DNA of 64,000 bases, taken from the NCBI GenBank assembly GCA_030620095.1, contig JAUTXW010000938.1:620001-684000 (forward strand), in the 5' to 3' direction. Every line of letters starts with the position of its first letter. The first letter of the stretch is position 1. Made by a program: the position numbers and the translations under genes. The stretch is from Kuschelorhynchus macadamiae (taxonomy: Eukaryota > Arthropoda > Insecta > Coleoptera > Curculionidae). Under the pieces are notes generated by a model. It was not told the DNA's origin and searched no databases. It worked only from the letters and a program-made list of their open reading frames with translations. Of the stretch, positions 45,497 through 57,881 are shown one piece after another.

Positions 45497-46417
45497 CTAT
45501 TTCTTGGCAATAGGTCGCGTAACTATTGTTGCGGGGTTTTCTGTTTTTTGTTTTTTCGACTCACTTGACGGAGTATTAGCCTTTTCTCTCTCCCTCCCTT
45601 TTGTATCTTCGCGGTTATTGAGTTTATTTGAAAATCCAGATGATAGCTGACAGGCCTTGACTACTGATTCAACCTGTTTCGCACTTGAAGAAATTGTTGG
45701 TAATGGAAATACACTATTTGTTTGCTGTTCTAACGATGGTGTCGATGGTTCACTACGAGACTGCACAATTTCCGGTACTAGATCTTCTTTACGGTTTTGT
45801 TTTTCAAGTTGTTGAATAGTGTATATTTCACCGTTTACCAACAACTTGTTAAATTGTACTATCTTTACAGTGTATTTTTTTGATTTGGCTAATTTCAAAT
45901 GATCAATGAGTATTTTTCTATCTTGCCGGTCTTGGTAGCATAGATCCTGAGCTATGAATATTTTAGTGCCTTTCAGTTTATAGCAATTACTTAAAATATA
46001 TTTTTTCTTCAGGTATGAGATAAATTCTACTTTAACCGGGGTACCTGTTTCGGAAATATTATTGGCAAAACGATATATGTCTTTAATGTCACTTTCTTTA
46101 ATAGTTAGGTCAAGACTTTCTTTGAAAAAATTTAGCACAAATTTCAATAAGCTTTCACCATCTAGTTTACAGTCAAGACCAAAGATAATAATAGTATTTT
46201 TTCGAATTTTTCTTTCCAACTCAAGCTGATTTTTTTCAATTTGAGAATATTTAGCCTTAAGAGATTGTATCTTAATTGAATGCTCACCTAGTTTGGCTAA
46301 AATTTTTTGATTTTCGTTGGCAATATGTAATTTTAATTCATCAGTTACTTTAGTAGCAGAAGAATTAACTGCTAGCAGCATTTGAGAAAGCAGCTGCTCG
46401 TTTGTTATATCGTTCAT
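45497..46417 (-). CDS. Non-LTR retrotransposon ORF1 protein
   Basis: An intact 306-residue frame from the ATG at 46417 to a stop at 45497. Residues about 20-75 have heptad-like spacing of Leu/Ile and many charged residues (KILAKLGEHSIKIQSLKAKY), as in a coiled coil. Residues about 75-160 (IIIFGLDCKLDGESLLKFVL, IKDIYRFANNI, VKVEFISYLKKKYIL) look like an RNA-recognition-type fold. Next comes a basic region (FIAQDLCYQDRQDRKIL), then a low-complexity Ser/Thr/Lys-rich tail ending in a basic patch. This layout is that of L1-type ORF1 proteins, which form trimers and chaperone element RNA. No CCHC knuckle is present. It is the only long intact reading frame of the element. Confidence 0.75.
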   Translation of the reverse strand: MNDITNEQLLSQMLLAVNSSATKVTDELKLHIANENQKILAKLGEHSIKIQSLKAKYSQIEKNQLELERKIRKNTIIIFGLDCKLDGESLLKFVLNFFKESLDLTIKESDIKDIYRFANNISETGTPVKVEFISYLKKKYILSNCYKLKGTKIFIAQDLCYQDRQDRKILIDHLKLAKSKKYTVKIVQFNKLLVNGEIYTIQQLEKQNRKEDLVPEIVQSRSEPSTPSLEQQTNSVFPLPTISSSAKQVESVVKACQLSSGFSNKLNNREDTKGREREKANTPSSESKKQKTENPATIVTRPIAKK

Positions 46418-47599
<1,182 letters not shown>

Positions 47600-48000
47600 A
47601 TGTTTTGAAAATGCCTCTACTTATTCGATTGTTTTCCAATTTTGTACTAAAATCATATCAGGAACAAGAATGAACTGAAAAAATTTCACGACGAATCAAT
47701 TATGGCCGAACCAAATGATGGTCTAATAACTTTTTTTAAAGATCAGTGTATAAAACTAGTACAATGAAGAGGAACTGGGAAAATATTGGTACGAATTCAA
47801 AATGGCGGCAGATAAAGATTTCTTTCTAATTTATTCTTCCATTTATTAGGGGAATAAAAGATAATATAAACTGTATATGTACCCTATAGTTTATTAGATA
47901 ATTATGTGCTGAACTAAACTGGATCAGTTTTCACTTTCCTTCATAAAAGAAAAGATTAATGACGAGGGAAATCCCGGGAAAAGCCAATTTATCGATTTTT
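47600..48000 (+). repeat. Higher-order tandem-repeat element, copy 5 (3' part)
   Basis: It carries the last monomers (ACTTATTCGATTGTTTTCCA, AATTCAAAATGGCGGC) and the shared 3' terminus GTGCTGAACTAAACTGG. The following TTTCCTTCATAAAAG...AATGACGAGGGAAATCC segment parallels the end of copy 1 near 3555-3660. The 5' part is missing. Confidence 0.7.
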
Positions 48001-48048
48001 TTGATATTATTATTTGAAATAACAGTATAATAAACTACATGATGTATA

Positions 48049-48812
48049 CAGGTTTTTTTGTATATTTTCTGTCCTACCTAGAAGATTTATTTTAGGAGCT
48101 ACAAAAAAATCTTAAAAGCAAAAGTTAAAAGGTTAAAAGGTTTTGAAGTGACGCAAAAAATAAATGCACATCACAAAGTGCAGAAAATTTTAACATTTAT
48201 GTTTTTTAAATGGAGCACCCTGTATATTATTCTCTCAAATGAAAAATATTTTATTTCCGATTTCAAAAATTAATACATTGTTGATATTTGGACGAGCCTT
48301 TTCGAAATATTTGAGTTCATTATTTACATATTTAGCCACTGCCAAGATTACCTCACAGTATAAGGTCGATCGTACGACGATGCCAAGCCTAGCCAGGAAC
48401 ACCAATGTTTATACCAATTTATATTACGGTGAATATGTTTAAACATGATGCAATAAAATTTTCATACAAAGAATAGTAATGTGTTACCAGTATTAGTTTC
48501 TAAGCAGTATAAAGAAAATACTTTTATTTCAAAATAGTAAAATACAAACCAAAATACCCAAAGCCTCAGATCAGATTACACCAGTAAAAGAGTTTTAGTT
48601 AGATATGGCAAACCCGATCGACAACTCAACGTATTTTAAAAAATATATAAGTGTTATAATTTTCTGCACTTTGCAATGCTCATTTATTTTTTGCCACATT
48701 TCTAAAAGATATTACGCAAAAAACCCTTTTTCACTTTTCTATTTTAGTTTTTTTGTAACTCCTTAAATAAAGCCTCTAGGTAGGGCACAAAATATAAAAA
48801 AAAACTCTCTAC
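48049..48812. repeat. Foldback element with about 165-bp arms
   Basis: The left arm (48049 to about 48212) and right arm (about 48628-48812) are reverse complements. Shared blocks are CCTACCTAGA, GGAGCTACAAAAAAA / GGAGTTACAAAAAAA, CAAAAAATAAATG and CAAAGTGCAGAAAATT. Just inside the left arm, GCACCCTGTATATTATTCT repeats the sequence found inside the palindrome at 16190. The interior has no recognisable coding motif. Confidence 0.75.
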
Positions 48813-51800
48813 AGTGTCATCCTTTTGACTTTTTTTGCTTTACGTTTCTGCATATAAATCTTTGTATTGTAGCGTATAACGTTTTAACTTTAATATTTAT
48901 TTCTATAACGTAAGCTAAGAAAATTGTTCAGAGGGGGTTCATTTCTAGTGAAACACTCTGTAACTTAAATTACAATTACGTAAAATCTGAAATGGTAAAC
49001 AGCCCAGAATTTCTCAGTCTGCATAACTTCCGGAAATTTAATTTATGCCTCCAGGCAGAACGTGCAAATATATAGGTATAATTCCCACGTCTGACATGCT
49101 ACATATCCATGGCGTAAATGCAACCCTAATGCACAGAATATGCTTTGTTCTAAAAGCGTTCTATTCTAGATGTTTGCCAGAGGGCATATATGGCAACAGT
49201 CTGTATCAAAAGGAATATATGAAAGATAAAATAATGGCATAAATAGTGATTAAATTATGATTATATCTAAACTGGCAAAATAGTTTAGCTTTTGCACAGT
49301 GGCGGATTTAGGCGTTTGGGGACCTGAAGCATTATCAATTTTTAGCCCTCCCCCCTTTATGTATTGTAAAACTTTTTTTTACCGACAACTAAACTTTATT
49401 CCATTCGAAAGAACAAATGTTTTATATTTTTTAACATAAAAGACTTTTTTGTAATAACAAAATATTTTATAAAAATTTTTTGTAAAAAAAACAAAATTTT
49501 CGTCACTTAACTGGGCTAGATCAAGTTAAAAGTTGCTCAGAAAGCAATATATTTCTTGTGGATTATGTAATAAATAACATAAACAGAGCCACAAAATAAA
49601 TAGCTAGCGCTTAGCTACAATAAGCTTTGACAGAACCAAAATACTAATAATATGTATTGGGCGGATAATACATTCAGCAAAAAAAACAAGTTGATCTGCA
49701 ATAAATTAGTCGCAAAATTTGTTTTTTGTAGCAAATAAAAATTTTATATATTACAAAATTAAAAATCAGTAAATGGTTAATTGTTTGTCGCCATTTTCTT
49801 TAGGAGAAGCTATTAAAACATGTTTATTATCTACTTTTTTTAGTCACTGGATTTTTTAATTTGTGTTCATCTTACACAAATTAAGTGGTGGAATGTAGTG
49901 TTTCCAAATGTCCGGTTTTGAATTAGACAGTTTTTTAAAAGACCGTTAGGTCCTTTGTCGGATTTGCTACAAGTTTCAAGAAGAATACTGCGACAGCTAG
50001 CGGCTTTCCCGAGAACTAGACTGAAATAGGTGAAAATTTAAATTAAACGGTGTCTTGCTTTATCCATCGAGAATCCATCAGAGAAGCATATAAGCGTCGT
50101 AAATTGTAAATAAAAATTCGATGAATTAAATTTAAAGAGGAAAATGAACAAGACGACATATTTCTAATAATGAAATTGTTCAGGAGCAGATTGCCAATCA
50201 TTGACAATACATTCATTATGTTTGATCAGATCGATCGGCTCAATGAACTAAATTAAAAAATAGAAGGAGATGGAATACCAAATTCCACCCAAACCATTCA
50301 AGAAATGTGGGTGTACATCTTTAAAATAGTGAATGCGTTGAATATGCATAAAATAGTTACGCCTCCTTTGCCTATAAGTTTCAGTAACTCTAGTGGTAAA
50401 AAGGTTTTTTCTGCAGTGAATGGGGTTTAGACCGATTACAGAAACAAAATATCTACTAATTTTGTAAAAGCTGATATTTGTATTCATGTTAATTATAGCA
50501 TGTCTTGCAAATAATTTTATGAAAAATAAAAAGTTAAAATATCCAAAACAAAATAGGTATAAATCTTTAGTATTAAATTTTCTCCTCCAAAATGACGATG
50601 GTTCCTTCCTTCCGATAATCAGTCATTGGTAACGTGAAGACGCCAACACAAATCGCCCTCATCAAAATATTGATGTACGCCTTTATGACTGAGTAAAAGA
50701 ACTTACGATACTCGGTTTTGGCTTGGAACGTATTAACTGTTACAACGACGACTAAGCGACTTGTTTTTCTCTCTTATATGTAATACATTGGACACACCTC
50801 CATGAAAATCAACGACTAAAAAAAAGATCCTCATTTTTTGTGAGCATTTATCTAATACTTATTTAACTTTCTAATTTTCTTAATTTAGTAAAGGCGCCTT
50901 TATGATGCCTCTGGTTGTCTTTGGGTAGTGATATTAATATAATGATAGTTAATATACTTAAAGTCGAGACGAAATTTTTCGAGACGGGACGAGATTAAGG
51001 CTTCATCTTGTCTCGATTTTGACTAATCTTGTCCCGCTTCGAAATTAACGCTTAGTTTGATAAGTTTGAATAGTCACAGTACGTAATTTATCACTACATA
51101 CAATTTCAGCCTTTACAAAATAATCGTATTTTTTATGATATTATAACAGTGCTGTCGGCAGACTTTCTACGTTCGACATGTTATTAAAAAAATTACTAAT
51201 AAATTGATATAATAATTTCTTGAAATTTATTTTTGCTACAAGCTCGAACTCTTCTGGGACTACCTGTTGAAACAGCGTGATGTTTGCTATAGGAGCGGCA
51301 TTTTTATGCTAAATAATATTTCAATATTTAGGTATAGGTAATTTTGACTAAAAGAGGCTGATATCAAAATGTCTCTATTTTTGTGCCGATACCTTCAATT
51401 ACGTGAGAAATATAATAACGCAATAATTTGCCCTTTTGCACGGAAGAGCTTAAACGATTTTTGTATGTCCTCGAAAGTTGCGAAAAGAATAAATAACCAG
51501 TTAAATATAGATTTTTGTTTTGAAAGGTTCTTCGATTAAATTATGATAGTCGCCCCCGCTGCCCAACAGATTGTTTCATCAACATAGCAAGAATTATATA
51601 TTTCTTTTTAAATTGTTATATAAACTATACAAGATTTCATTAATTTCCAAGCATAAAACATGGCCACAATGAACTAAAAATACTATTTAGTTCATTGGCG
51701 GGTTGTCATTTACGGTTTACCGCTATTAAAAGGTAGACTTTAGATTTGTATATTTTCAACCCAGTGCTTTAAAGCATCCATCCATCCATCCAAACTTAAA

Positions 51801-52359
51801 TTCGATATGTTTATTTTCTCTTATTGTGGCTAGCTAGAAGTTTTTGCATTTTGTTTTAGAGAATGAACATTATTTATATAAAAATTAATTAAAAATATTA
51901 GATAGCTAAAATCATATAAGCTTAAAACTACTATCCAGTAGATTGCATCGTGTAAACATCATGACCATGTAAGCAGATTGTATCAAATTTTTATTATACT
52001 AAATAATACACTTTAACCCATGATAATATGGAATAGATTTTGCGGAAATATTTTAAATTAAATTTCGACTTAAATTTTAAGTTTCAATTTGCATCTGGAA
52101 TGTTGCTTATGTTGCGAACTTGTTACAACAAAAATGCAATCATCGTAGGGAACACTACTAGAAAACTAAAAAGCATCTAGCTTATTTTTTATACTTTTGA
52201 TTTATTGCCATGGTTTCTTATAAAGCAACCAATTTGCGGCGCTGGCGACGGCGATTATACCATCCTGTATAAAAATTGTCGCAAGTTACTAATTTTTTTT
52301 TCGTAAAATAAAATCCTAGATAAAATATTACAGGTAATTGAATTCGTTCTACATATTTA
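48813..52359. other. Long AT-rich stretch, mostly unassigned
   Basis: CAGTGGCGGATTTAGGCG at 49299 resembles the first bases of hAT-type inverted ends, but no partner end or 8-bp duplication was found. No coding motif was recognised in the rest, including frames near 49045 and 50248. Confidence 0.35.
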
Positions 52360-52730
52360 CCAGTTTATTTTTATATCGCGCTTAATGCTTGCACGAAATT
52401 TTTTAAATATTTTGTTAGGCCGCCATTTGATTTTTGAGTTATTTGAGGTAACTGGATAGTTCGTTTTTAGGAACAATTTTTTTAATTTTTCACTACGGGT
52501 AATCCCCGTATGACCCTTAAATTTGGAAACGGGTAAGTAATTTCTTAGCGGAGCTACAAAATATCAGACACACATTCCGACGGAATTGAATGACCCTTAA
52601 TAATTCTTGAATTTGAGTTAAATGGTTATATGTGGCGAAGACAGACAGATCGACAGACCAATGGAAATGAAAACAAATGTTTTATTGGCTTTTAAAAGTT
52701 CACGAGGGAAATAAAAGAATTTTTGTGGTT
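52360..52730 (-). repeat. Higher-order tandem-repeat element, copy 6 (reverse, degraded)
   Basis: The complement carries family landmarks: GGCCGCCATTTGATTTTTGA near 52421, CCGTATGACCCTTAA near 52507, a GACAGACAGATCGACAGACC header near 52641, and a 5' hairpin-like end near 52700. Confidence 0.6.
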
Positions 52731-52867
52731 AAATTTTGACAATTTCCTATTTTTAAATTAAAAGCATTTTGTTTACAAAGTAATTTCATTTTGAGAGCGT
52801 GGTCTACTATTCGCAAACTGATAGTTTTTAGTCGTTTTCTGCGGTAAAAAATAGAGTCAGTTACTTT

Positions 52868-53000
52868 GGGTTGCCTTTTTAGGTATTAGCGTCGGCGACA
52901 GATTTGTCGCTCCAACATCAGTCAGGTTAATTTTTCTCATTCTCAAGATGTTAATCTTAGAACTCAATTTGGACGCAGGACCCTAAAAAGGCGAATGCGT
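52868..53000. repeat. Short inverted-repeat element
   Basis: GTTGCCTTTTTAGG near 52870 is mirrored by CCTAAAAAGGCGAA near 52982, with a small internal hairpin GGCGACAGATTTGTCGCT. It is about 130 bp and non-coding. Confidence 0.4.
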
Positions 53001-53169
53001 CGCACAATGATATCATAAACGATTTCTAGTCCTAGTGGTCAACTTATTCCTCACCCCTTCCCGCTAGGTGGCAATATAACCGAAAACGTACCGATGCTTT
53101 TATCTTAATTAGATTTTTTGTACAGAGTACATCAGCTCTGCCCATATTTTCAATCAGTAGTAATACTAA

Positions 53170-53440
53170 TATAATTGCTTGCTGCAAATTTTAAATTCGA
53201 ACCGTAAAATACTAATCATACGTCATAATTATAAAATACTTTAAAGCAGATAGTGCAGCTTGGGAAATATAATCCCACGGTATTAAGTAAAGCTAGATCA
53301 TGGGATAACATCTATATAACGTAATTACTTTCTTATTTCTTAATTAAAACTGTATGAAGTATCTTCATACAATAAATAGTGTTTCTGTAAATTAATGACC
53401 GGAAATCTTATTTCCTAAAAATATATTAAAAAAACTACGT
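53170..53440 (+). repeat. Direct duplication, first copy
   Basis: This segment resembles 54540-54840 in the same orientation. Shared blocks are AAAGCAGATA...CAGCTTG.GAAATAT, GATATTAAGTAAA.CTAGAT and GATAACATCTA. The spacing is about 1.4 kb. No coding motif was recognised. Confidence 0.6.
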
Positions 53441-53533
53441 TTCTATTTTGGCATAAACAAATATTGGTATTGGTTTTAGTAATTGTAAAATTTACATTCT
53501 CTGGCCCGTTCTTTTTATATTCGTAATTTTTTT

Positions 53534-53676
53534 AAAACCACACCAGAGTCACCAACAAAAGCAAAGCCGACATTTGTGGTTACCAAGAGAACATCCGAAC
53601 TGTTTACCGGACATGATACTTTATTACCACGGAGCAGCATATAGCCACATGTTCCGTGGTTCTTTGGTGTGGTTTT
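53534..53676. repeat. 143-bp hairpin-type repeat
   Basis: AAAACCACACCAGAG at 53534 is mirrored by the complement of CTTTGGTGTGGTTTT ending near 53676. An inner pair, CCACGGA and TCCGTGG (near 53627 and 53653), adds a second stem. It is more GC-rich than its surroundings. Confidence 0.5.
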
Positions 53677-53935
53677 GTGGTATTAAGGTGTGGAGCTAGT
53701 TGTACTCGTCTTTCAACTAGTTGACTGTACTGACGAAGACCTTAAGTCAGAAACACCTGTCTATAATTGGCCAAATTTCAATGTGTTTTAGCTGTCGTCC
53801 AAAAAATATTATATTATTTTGAATCCTTTAGAACGCTCGAACCTCACACTAGACTATGTTTCTTTAACCAAAAAACTCTGTAAAATTCAGGGGAATTAAA
53901 TTTAAAAAAACAAGTGTGCAAAGCTCTCTGTTATA

Positions 53936-54160
53936 ATGAATATCTTCATGAGGGCCCGAAAAGATAAAGCTTTAACAATCGCTTTGATAAAGCGGAAACA
54001 TTGGTTTAGACATGTAGAATATGGTTTTGTTATATGGCCTTATGACTATTTGTTTGAAAAAGTAGAACAGTATATTAGCATACAAGTGTATTCTCATCAA
54101 GATTCTTTATTATCGGAAATAAAGAAATTGGTTAATGTTCTAAAAGGGAATGGCTATTAA
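53936..54160 (+). pseudogene. Possible Penelope-like reverse transcriptase C-terminal piece
   Basis: A 74-codon frame ends in DSLLSEIKKLVNVLKGNGY, which resembles the helix-rich segment ending in L--NGYP near the C-terminus of Penelope-like reverse transcriptases. The first 45 residues are not diagnostic. A hammerhead-like motif with an intron-like insertion lies 1.1 kb downstream on the same strand, where a Penelope-type long repeat would sit. The GIY-YIG endonuclease expected between them was not recognised. The assignment is tentative. Confidence 0.25.
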
Positions 54161-54539
54161 GACATCTATCTAAGACAAGACAAGAATCTATCCAAGCACA
54201 TTGAGGGTTCTAGCCTGGTGAACTGAAATATAGGCACCTGTAGATGTCAGGTACAATGTTAGGCGAAAAGTGGAAGAGTAGGGACACTTTGACTTTGCCA
54301 ATTTCTAATTCCAAAGACCATGATTCTTTAACATGGTTACGGCAGAATTTAATACTTTGCGTCACTTGCAACCGATTCATGAAATCTATCCAAACATGAT
54401 TGCCAAATTTTTTGCAGCATTTTTATAGGAATAACTACAAAATTGTAAGTTACGCGATATACATGTATTGCTAAAATAGATACAAATAATGGGCAAGACT
54501 TTTTTAGACCAATATTTGCATTTTTTAATTAGTCGGTAT

Positions 54540-54840
54540 AAGTTATATAATTACTTGCCGTAAACCGTAAGATCGACCCGTAAAATAAACTAACAGAACG
54601 CATTCTTTACAGTATTCTGCAATAGCTTCATAATTATATAACTGGAACATTAACGAGAAAGAAGAAAAAGCACAAAGCAGATACTCCAGCTTGTGAAATA
54701 TTATTCTTCGATATTAAGTAAAACTAGATTAAACGATAACATCTAATTGATTAGTTGGTTGCCTTTTAATTAGGGTTCTATACAATATTTTCACTAAATA
54801 AACAGAGCTGCTTCAAGTAAATGTCTTCATTTACTAAAAA
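54540..54840 (+). repeat. Direct duplication, second copy
   Basis: Counterpart of 53170-53440. The copies are clearly diverged, with indels, so the duplication is not recent. Confidence 0.6.
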
Positions 54841-55069
54841 ATGTATTTTTTAAAAATTCTTTGCTAAATTGGAACTAAAGAAAAAAAAAATAGAAGGACA
54901 AAATTTCTTTAAAATTATTAATTGCCTAGTGGAATATTTCTGTATTTTGAAGCTAAGACGTGGCGACACAGTTAATTGATATATTAATATTAATGTAGCT
55001 TTATAAGTTGATCGCAAAATCGATTATATAAGTACTCAAATAAAAAATAAAGGCATCCAGACCGCGTGG

Positions 55070-55290
55070 GGTACTGGTAAGTCAAACATTGTGATTTATT
55101 GTGTGTTAATGTGTTTTCGATTATTATTGTTCCTCATTGTTTTTAAATAGGGTTAGGTACAATTTTAAACGTTAGATAGGTTTCTTCTACTACGATCGAA
55201 TATAATATGTTTTCTTTTTCTATATTATAGGCCCTTGAGAAAGTGGTAATTAACCACGAAACATTGGAATAGAAAATATCATAGTGGTTT
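55070..55290 (+). ncRNA. Hammerhead-like motif interrupted by an intron-like segment
   Basis: GTACTG/GTAAGTC at 55076 and TCTATATTATAG/GCCC ending 55230 look like a donor and an acceptor. After the acceptor, CTTGAGAAA is followed by a perfect 5-bp stem, GTGGT-AATTA-ACCAC (55243-55257), and directly by GAAAC (55258-55262). This is close to the CUGANGA-stem-GAAAC core found in Penelope-like long repeats, some of which carry an intron. The first core half is imperfect. Confidence 0.35.
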
Positions 55291-55570
55291 TATTTGTCTA
55301 CCCTTTTCCCATTACAATTCTCTACGTTATAGAAGATGTTTTACTTAAAAAACATATCTTGCTATTTTTTTACAGCTGTTCGATGGTTATTTGTTTTATC
55401 CGATGACAAATTCTAACAATTCAGAAAAAAATCCTTCAACTTTTATAAATTATACTTTTTTCCGGCACTTAAAATAAGGGCTCCAGTGGTGCTCTAAAAT
55501 ATATTGAAAAACAGTATACAGGGATATCCAAATAAAAATGAACAGTTCTTAAACTTCTTTCTGTATAAAG

Positions 55571-55780
55571 ATGGAAGAAAATGTTAAATATAAAAGTTTT
55601 GTGGATTTTTATGGTTCATTTAAAAATGTTATCAGCGAAACAACTCTGCATGAAATAAAAAAGATATATTATTGGCTTATTTTAAATGGATGTTATGGTT
55701 TTTATGCATTTTTGGTTTCTACTAAAAGTTCTATACTTATTTTGTATAACACACCAAATGTAAGACAAGCAGTGAAATGA
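55571..55780 (+). CDS. Open frame in left inverted arm, unknown
   Basis: A 69-codon frame starts MEENVKYKSFVDFYGSFKN and contains LVSTKSSILILYN. The right arm encodes a related frame on the opposite strand. I do not recognise a domain. Because the arms derive from a common sequence, the shared frame may simply be inherited rather than selected. Confidence 0.3.
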   Translation: MEENVKYKSFVDFYGSFKNVISETTLHEIKKIYYWLILNGCYGFYAFLVSTKSSILILYNTPNVRQAVK

Positions 55781-55784
55781 GTAC

Positions 55785-55960
55785 ATAAACCGAATGTCAG
55801 CAGATTGACTGACGTAAGAATCGCCAGAAATAATCCCCCCACAGGCCCACGAAGCAGAGTACGTCTAAGAAAAAGATGAAGTGACAACCTGGATTTGGGA
55901 CGAAGAATACCGATGAAAGACCGAGCCAATAACTTATTGTGGCAAAAATAAGAAGAAAAA
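55785..55960 (+). pseudogene. Non-LTR ORF2 C-terminal tail fragment
   Basis: The plus-strand frame reads INRMSADRLTDVRIARNNPP, then TGPRSRVRLRKR-stop-SDNL and GRRIPMKDRANNLLWQK. The R-GRPRKRW-like block followed by a helix ending in A-DR--W recalls the C-terminal tail of RTE/BovB-like and related non-LTR ORF2 proteins. One stop replaces the Trp of the RKRW block. It lies between the left arm and the inner inverted repeat. Confidence 0.45.
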
Positions 55961-56326
55961 GAAGGTTACTTTATGCCTTATAAATCAATTGTTTTTTTTT
56001 TGGTTTTTCAGGTTGGAAAATTGACAATTTCTTTGAAAGGCTGTGAAATCAAAACCGTTCGACCTAAGTCTAAACAAATTTCATATTCTTGTCTTAGTTT
56101 TTATGCCTTAATTATAGTTACTTTCAAATTCAACATGACATTGAACTTTTTTAATTTTTTTTTTGAAAAGCAGAAAAACGTTTACTTCAGCCTAGACCAA
56201 AAGTGAATGCTATAAGAAAAATAATAAAACACTAAAAAAGAATGTGTATTTTTTGTTCTAGGTCGAACCACTTGGATTTACAACTTTTTAAATTTAAAAA
56301 CTGTCAATTTTTGTACGTGAATATCC

Positions 56327-56557
56327 CTAAAACAATTGACGATATGCAGAGGGTATGCTAAACAAAATAAGTTTAGAACTTTTCGTAGTAATTAAAAAAC
56401 GCGATAAAAACCATATCCTCCCATTCAAAATAAGCAGAGAAATTGATCTATTATACCATATATTTTTTATTTGATACTCAATTTTTCTGCTGAAAATATT
56501 TATTAATGAACCATAAAAATGCACAATACTTTCATGTTCAACATTGTCTTTCATCAT
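56327..56557 (-). CDS. Open frame in right inverted arm, unknown
   Basis: A 76-codon minus-strand frame starts MMKDNVEHESIVHFYGSLIN and contains LITTKSSKLILFS, parallel to the frame in the left arm (NVKYKSFVDFYGS; LVSTKSSILILYN). No known domain was recognised. Confidence 0.3.
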   Translation of the reverse strand: MMKDNVEHESIVHFYGSLINIFSRKIEYQIKNIWYNRSISLLILNGRIWFLSRFLITTKSSKLILFSIPSAYRQLF

Positions 56558-56876
56558 TATAAAGAAAGAAGTAATAAGAATATTGACTTTTATTTGGATA
56601 TCCCTGTAAAATCCGACGCATTGACCTAGGGCTGCGTATATCTCTTTGTGAGTTGTGCACTCGATATATTTGCCGGTTTATTCGACTCGTCGGAACCTTT
56701 AATATTTGCAATGGATATTTTTTTGTCCGTATAGTTTCTTAAGCCCCCGACTTGTGGGTCACACTTTATATCCTTCCTGAAACTACCCTTCATTTTAAGT
56801 CGTTAACCAGCCTGTGCCTATTAAATAGATGATTATGTTGCCTAGAGCGGAATTTCCGTTAAGTTGGCAATGGTAA

Positions 56877-57873
56877 CACTGGCGTGCCGAGTTTTTTTGG
56901 AGTCCTTCTGCAAGACTTTTCTTGGGACCCCCTGCACGATTTCTCAAAAAAAAAAGTAAACTAAAAATGTTATAAATCTATTAACAAAACAATAACATAA
57001 AATAAAAAATAACTACTAAAAAAAGGAATAAAAAATAAAAAAGGAACGAACGATATTCTGAGATTAATAGGTATATGTAAACTAATAAACACAAAGCAAA
57101 ATAAAAAATAACTATACTCTGGTTTAAGCAAAACTAAAAAGTAATAAAATACAAAGAGTACAAGAATTGTTTTCTTCGCCGGTAGACTAGACTTTTTTGC
57201 TTTTGTATCGACTGGATAAATACAACTAGTTCGTCAATATTTACTTCTCTAGCCTTTTCGTGCGCTATTGAGGGATATTCTTAATTAATGTCAACTTTGA
57301 AAATGACCTTTCCGATTGAGTTGAGGTTACAGCAAGGGCAAGAAATAATTGGAATGCACAACACAGTCCTGGTATACTACTTAACAATAATTTTTTTTTC
57401 CTAAATATAGTTTGCGAATTCACAAGTTGCATTAGGGTTTTTATTGTTTGTTATTGTTATGCAATAATGATTTTATCAAAATTAGGTCAGTTGCTGAGTT
57501 GAGTATTTGAATATTTCTTAACTAATAACTGAGCTTTATCCAAAATTTCTGAGTCATTTAATGCAGCCAATATCTGAGGATTTTGAATTGTAAATGTTGA
57601 ATAAACTATTTTAAACGCAGTAAATCTTTTATCTAGCTTACTTACTATTACATCTAAATACGCATTGAATACTGTCATTTCCAAATGTTTCATAGGGTTT
57701 ATATTTACGTTAATTATTATCATTGCCAATGCCGCTAATAGCAAAAATTAATCTGTACTTTTTTTAACTATGGAAAAAATATTTTATTTAAATACCCTGT
57801 TTAATTTGGGGCCCCCCTAATAGCTGGGGCTTCACCGCACCGCGGGCCCTGCTGGCCCATTAATATACCACTG
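56877..57873. mobile_element. hAT element, non-autonomous, copy 1
   Basis: The ends are CACTGGCGTGCCGAG (56877) and the complement CAGTGGTATATTAATGGGCC (ending 57873). Flanks AATGGTAA (56869-56876) and AATGGCAA (57874-57881) are an 8-bp target duplication with one mismatch, the hAT hallmark. GC-rich subterminal blocks (GGGGCCCCCC, CCGCGGGCCC) contrast with the AT-rich interior. A minus-strand transposase fragment lies at 57487-57744. A related copy is at 62460-63491 in the same orientation. Confidence 0.85.
57487..57744 (-). pseudogene. hAT-like transposase fragment
   Basis: An 85-codon minus-strand frame reads TVFNAYLDVIVSKLDKRFTA, then FKIVYSTFTIQNPQILAALN, then LDKAQLLVKKYSN. The block F---LD-I---L--RF, then F-----L--P..L, then A--L---Y resembles the segment before the dimerisation domain of zinc-finger MYM/TTF-type hAT transposases found in many insects. 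The catalytic Asp positions and the zinc finger lie outside this fragment and are absent. It sits inside an element with hAT ends and an 8-bp duplication, which strengthens the call. The equivalent part of copy 2 (about 63086-63310) is more broken. Confidence 0.65.
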
Positions 57874-57881
57874 AATGGCAA

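Larger units (their letters stand above)
55519..56606. mobile_element. TA-flanked element with about 270-bp inverted ends
   Basis: The left end CAGGGATATCCAAATAAAA (55519) and right end (complement of TTTTATTTGGATATCCCTG, ending 56606) are flanked by TA at 55517-55518 and 56607-56608, as in Tc1/mariner elements. The arms (55519 to about 55790 and about 56335-56606) remain roughly 70 percent alike and each carries a related open frame. Between them lie a non-LTR fragment (55785-55960) and a second, inner inverted repeat (about 56015-56085 and 56245-56310, sharing AATTGACA and GTTCGACCTA). No recognisable transposase is present. Confidence 0.8.

Noticed and set aside
49299..49330. hAT-like terminus CAGTGGCGGATTTAGG
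   Set aside because: No partner end and no 8-bp duplication were found, so it is not called as an element.
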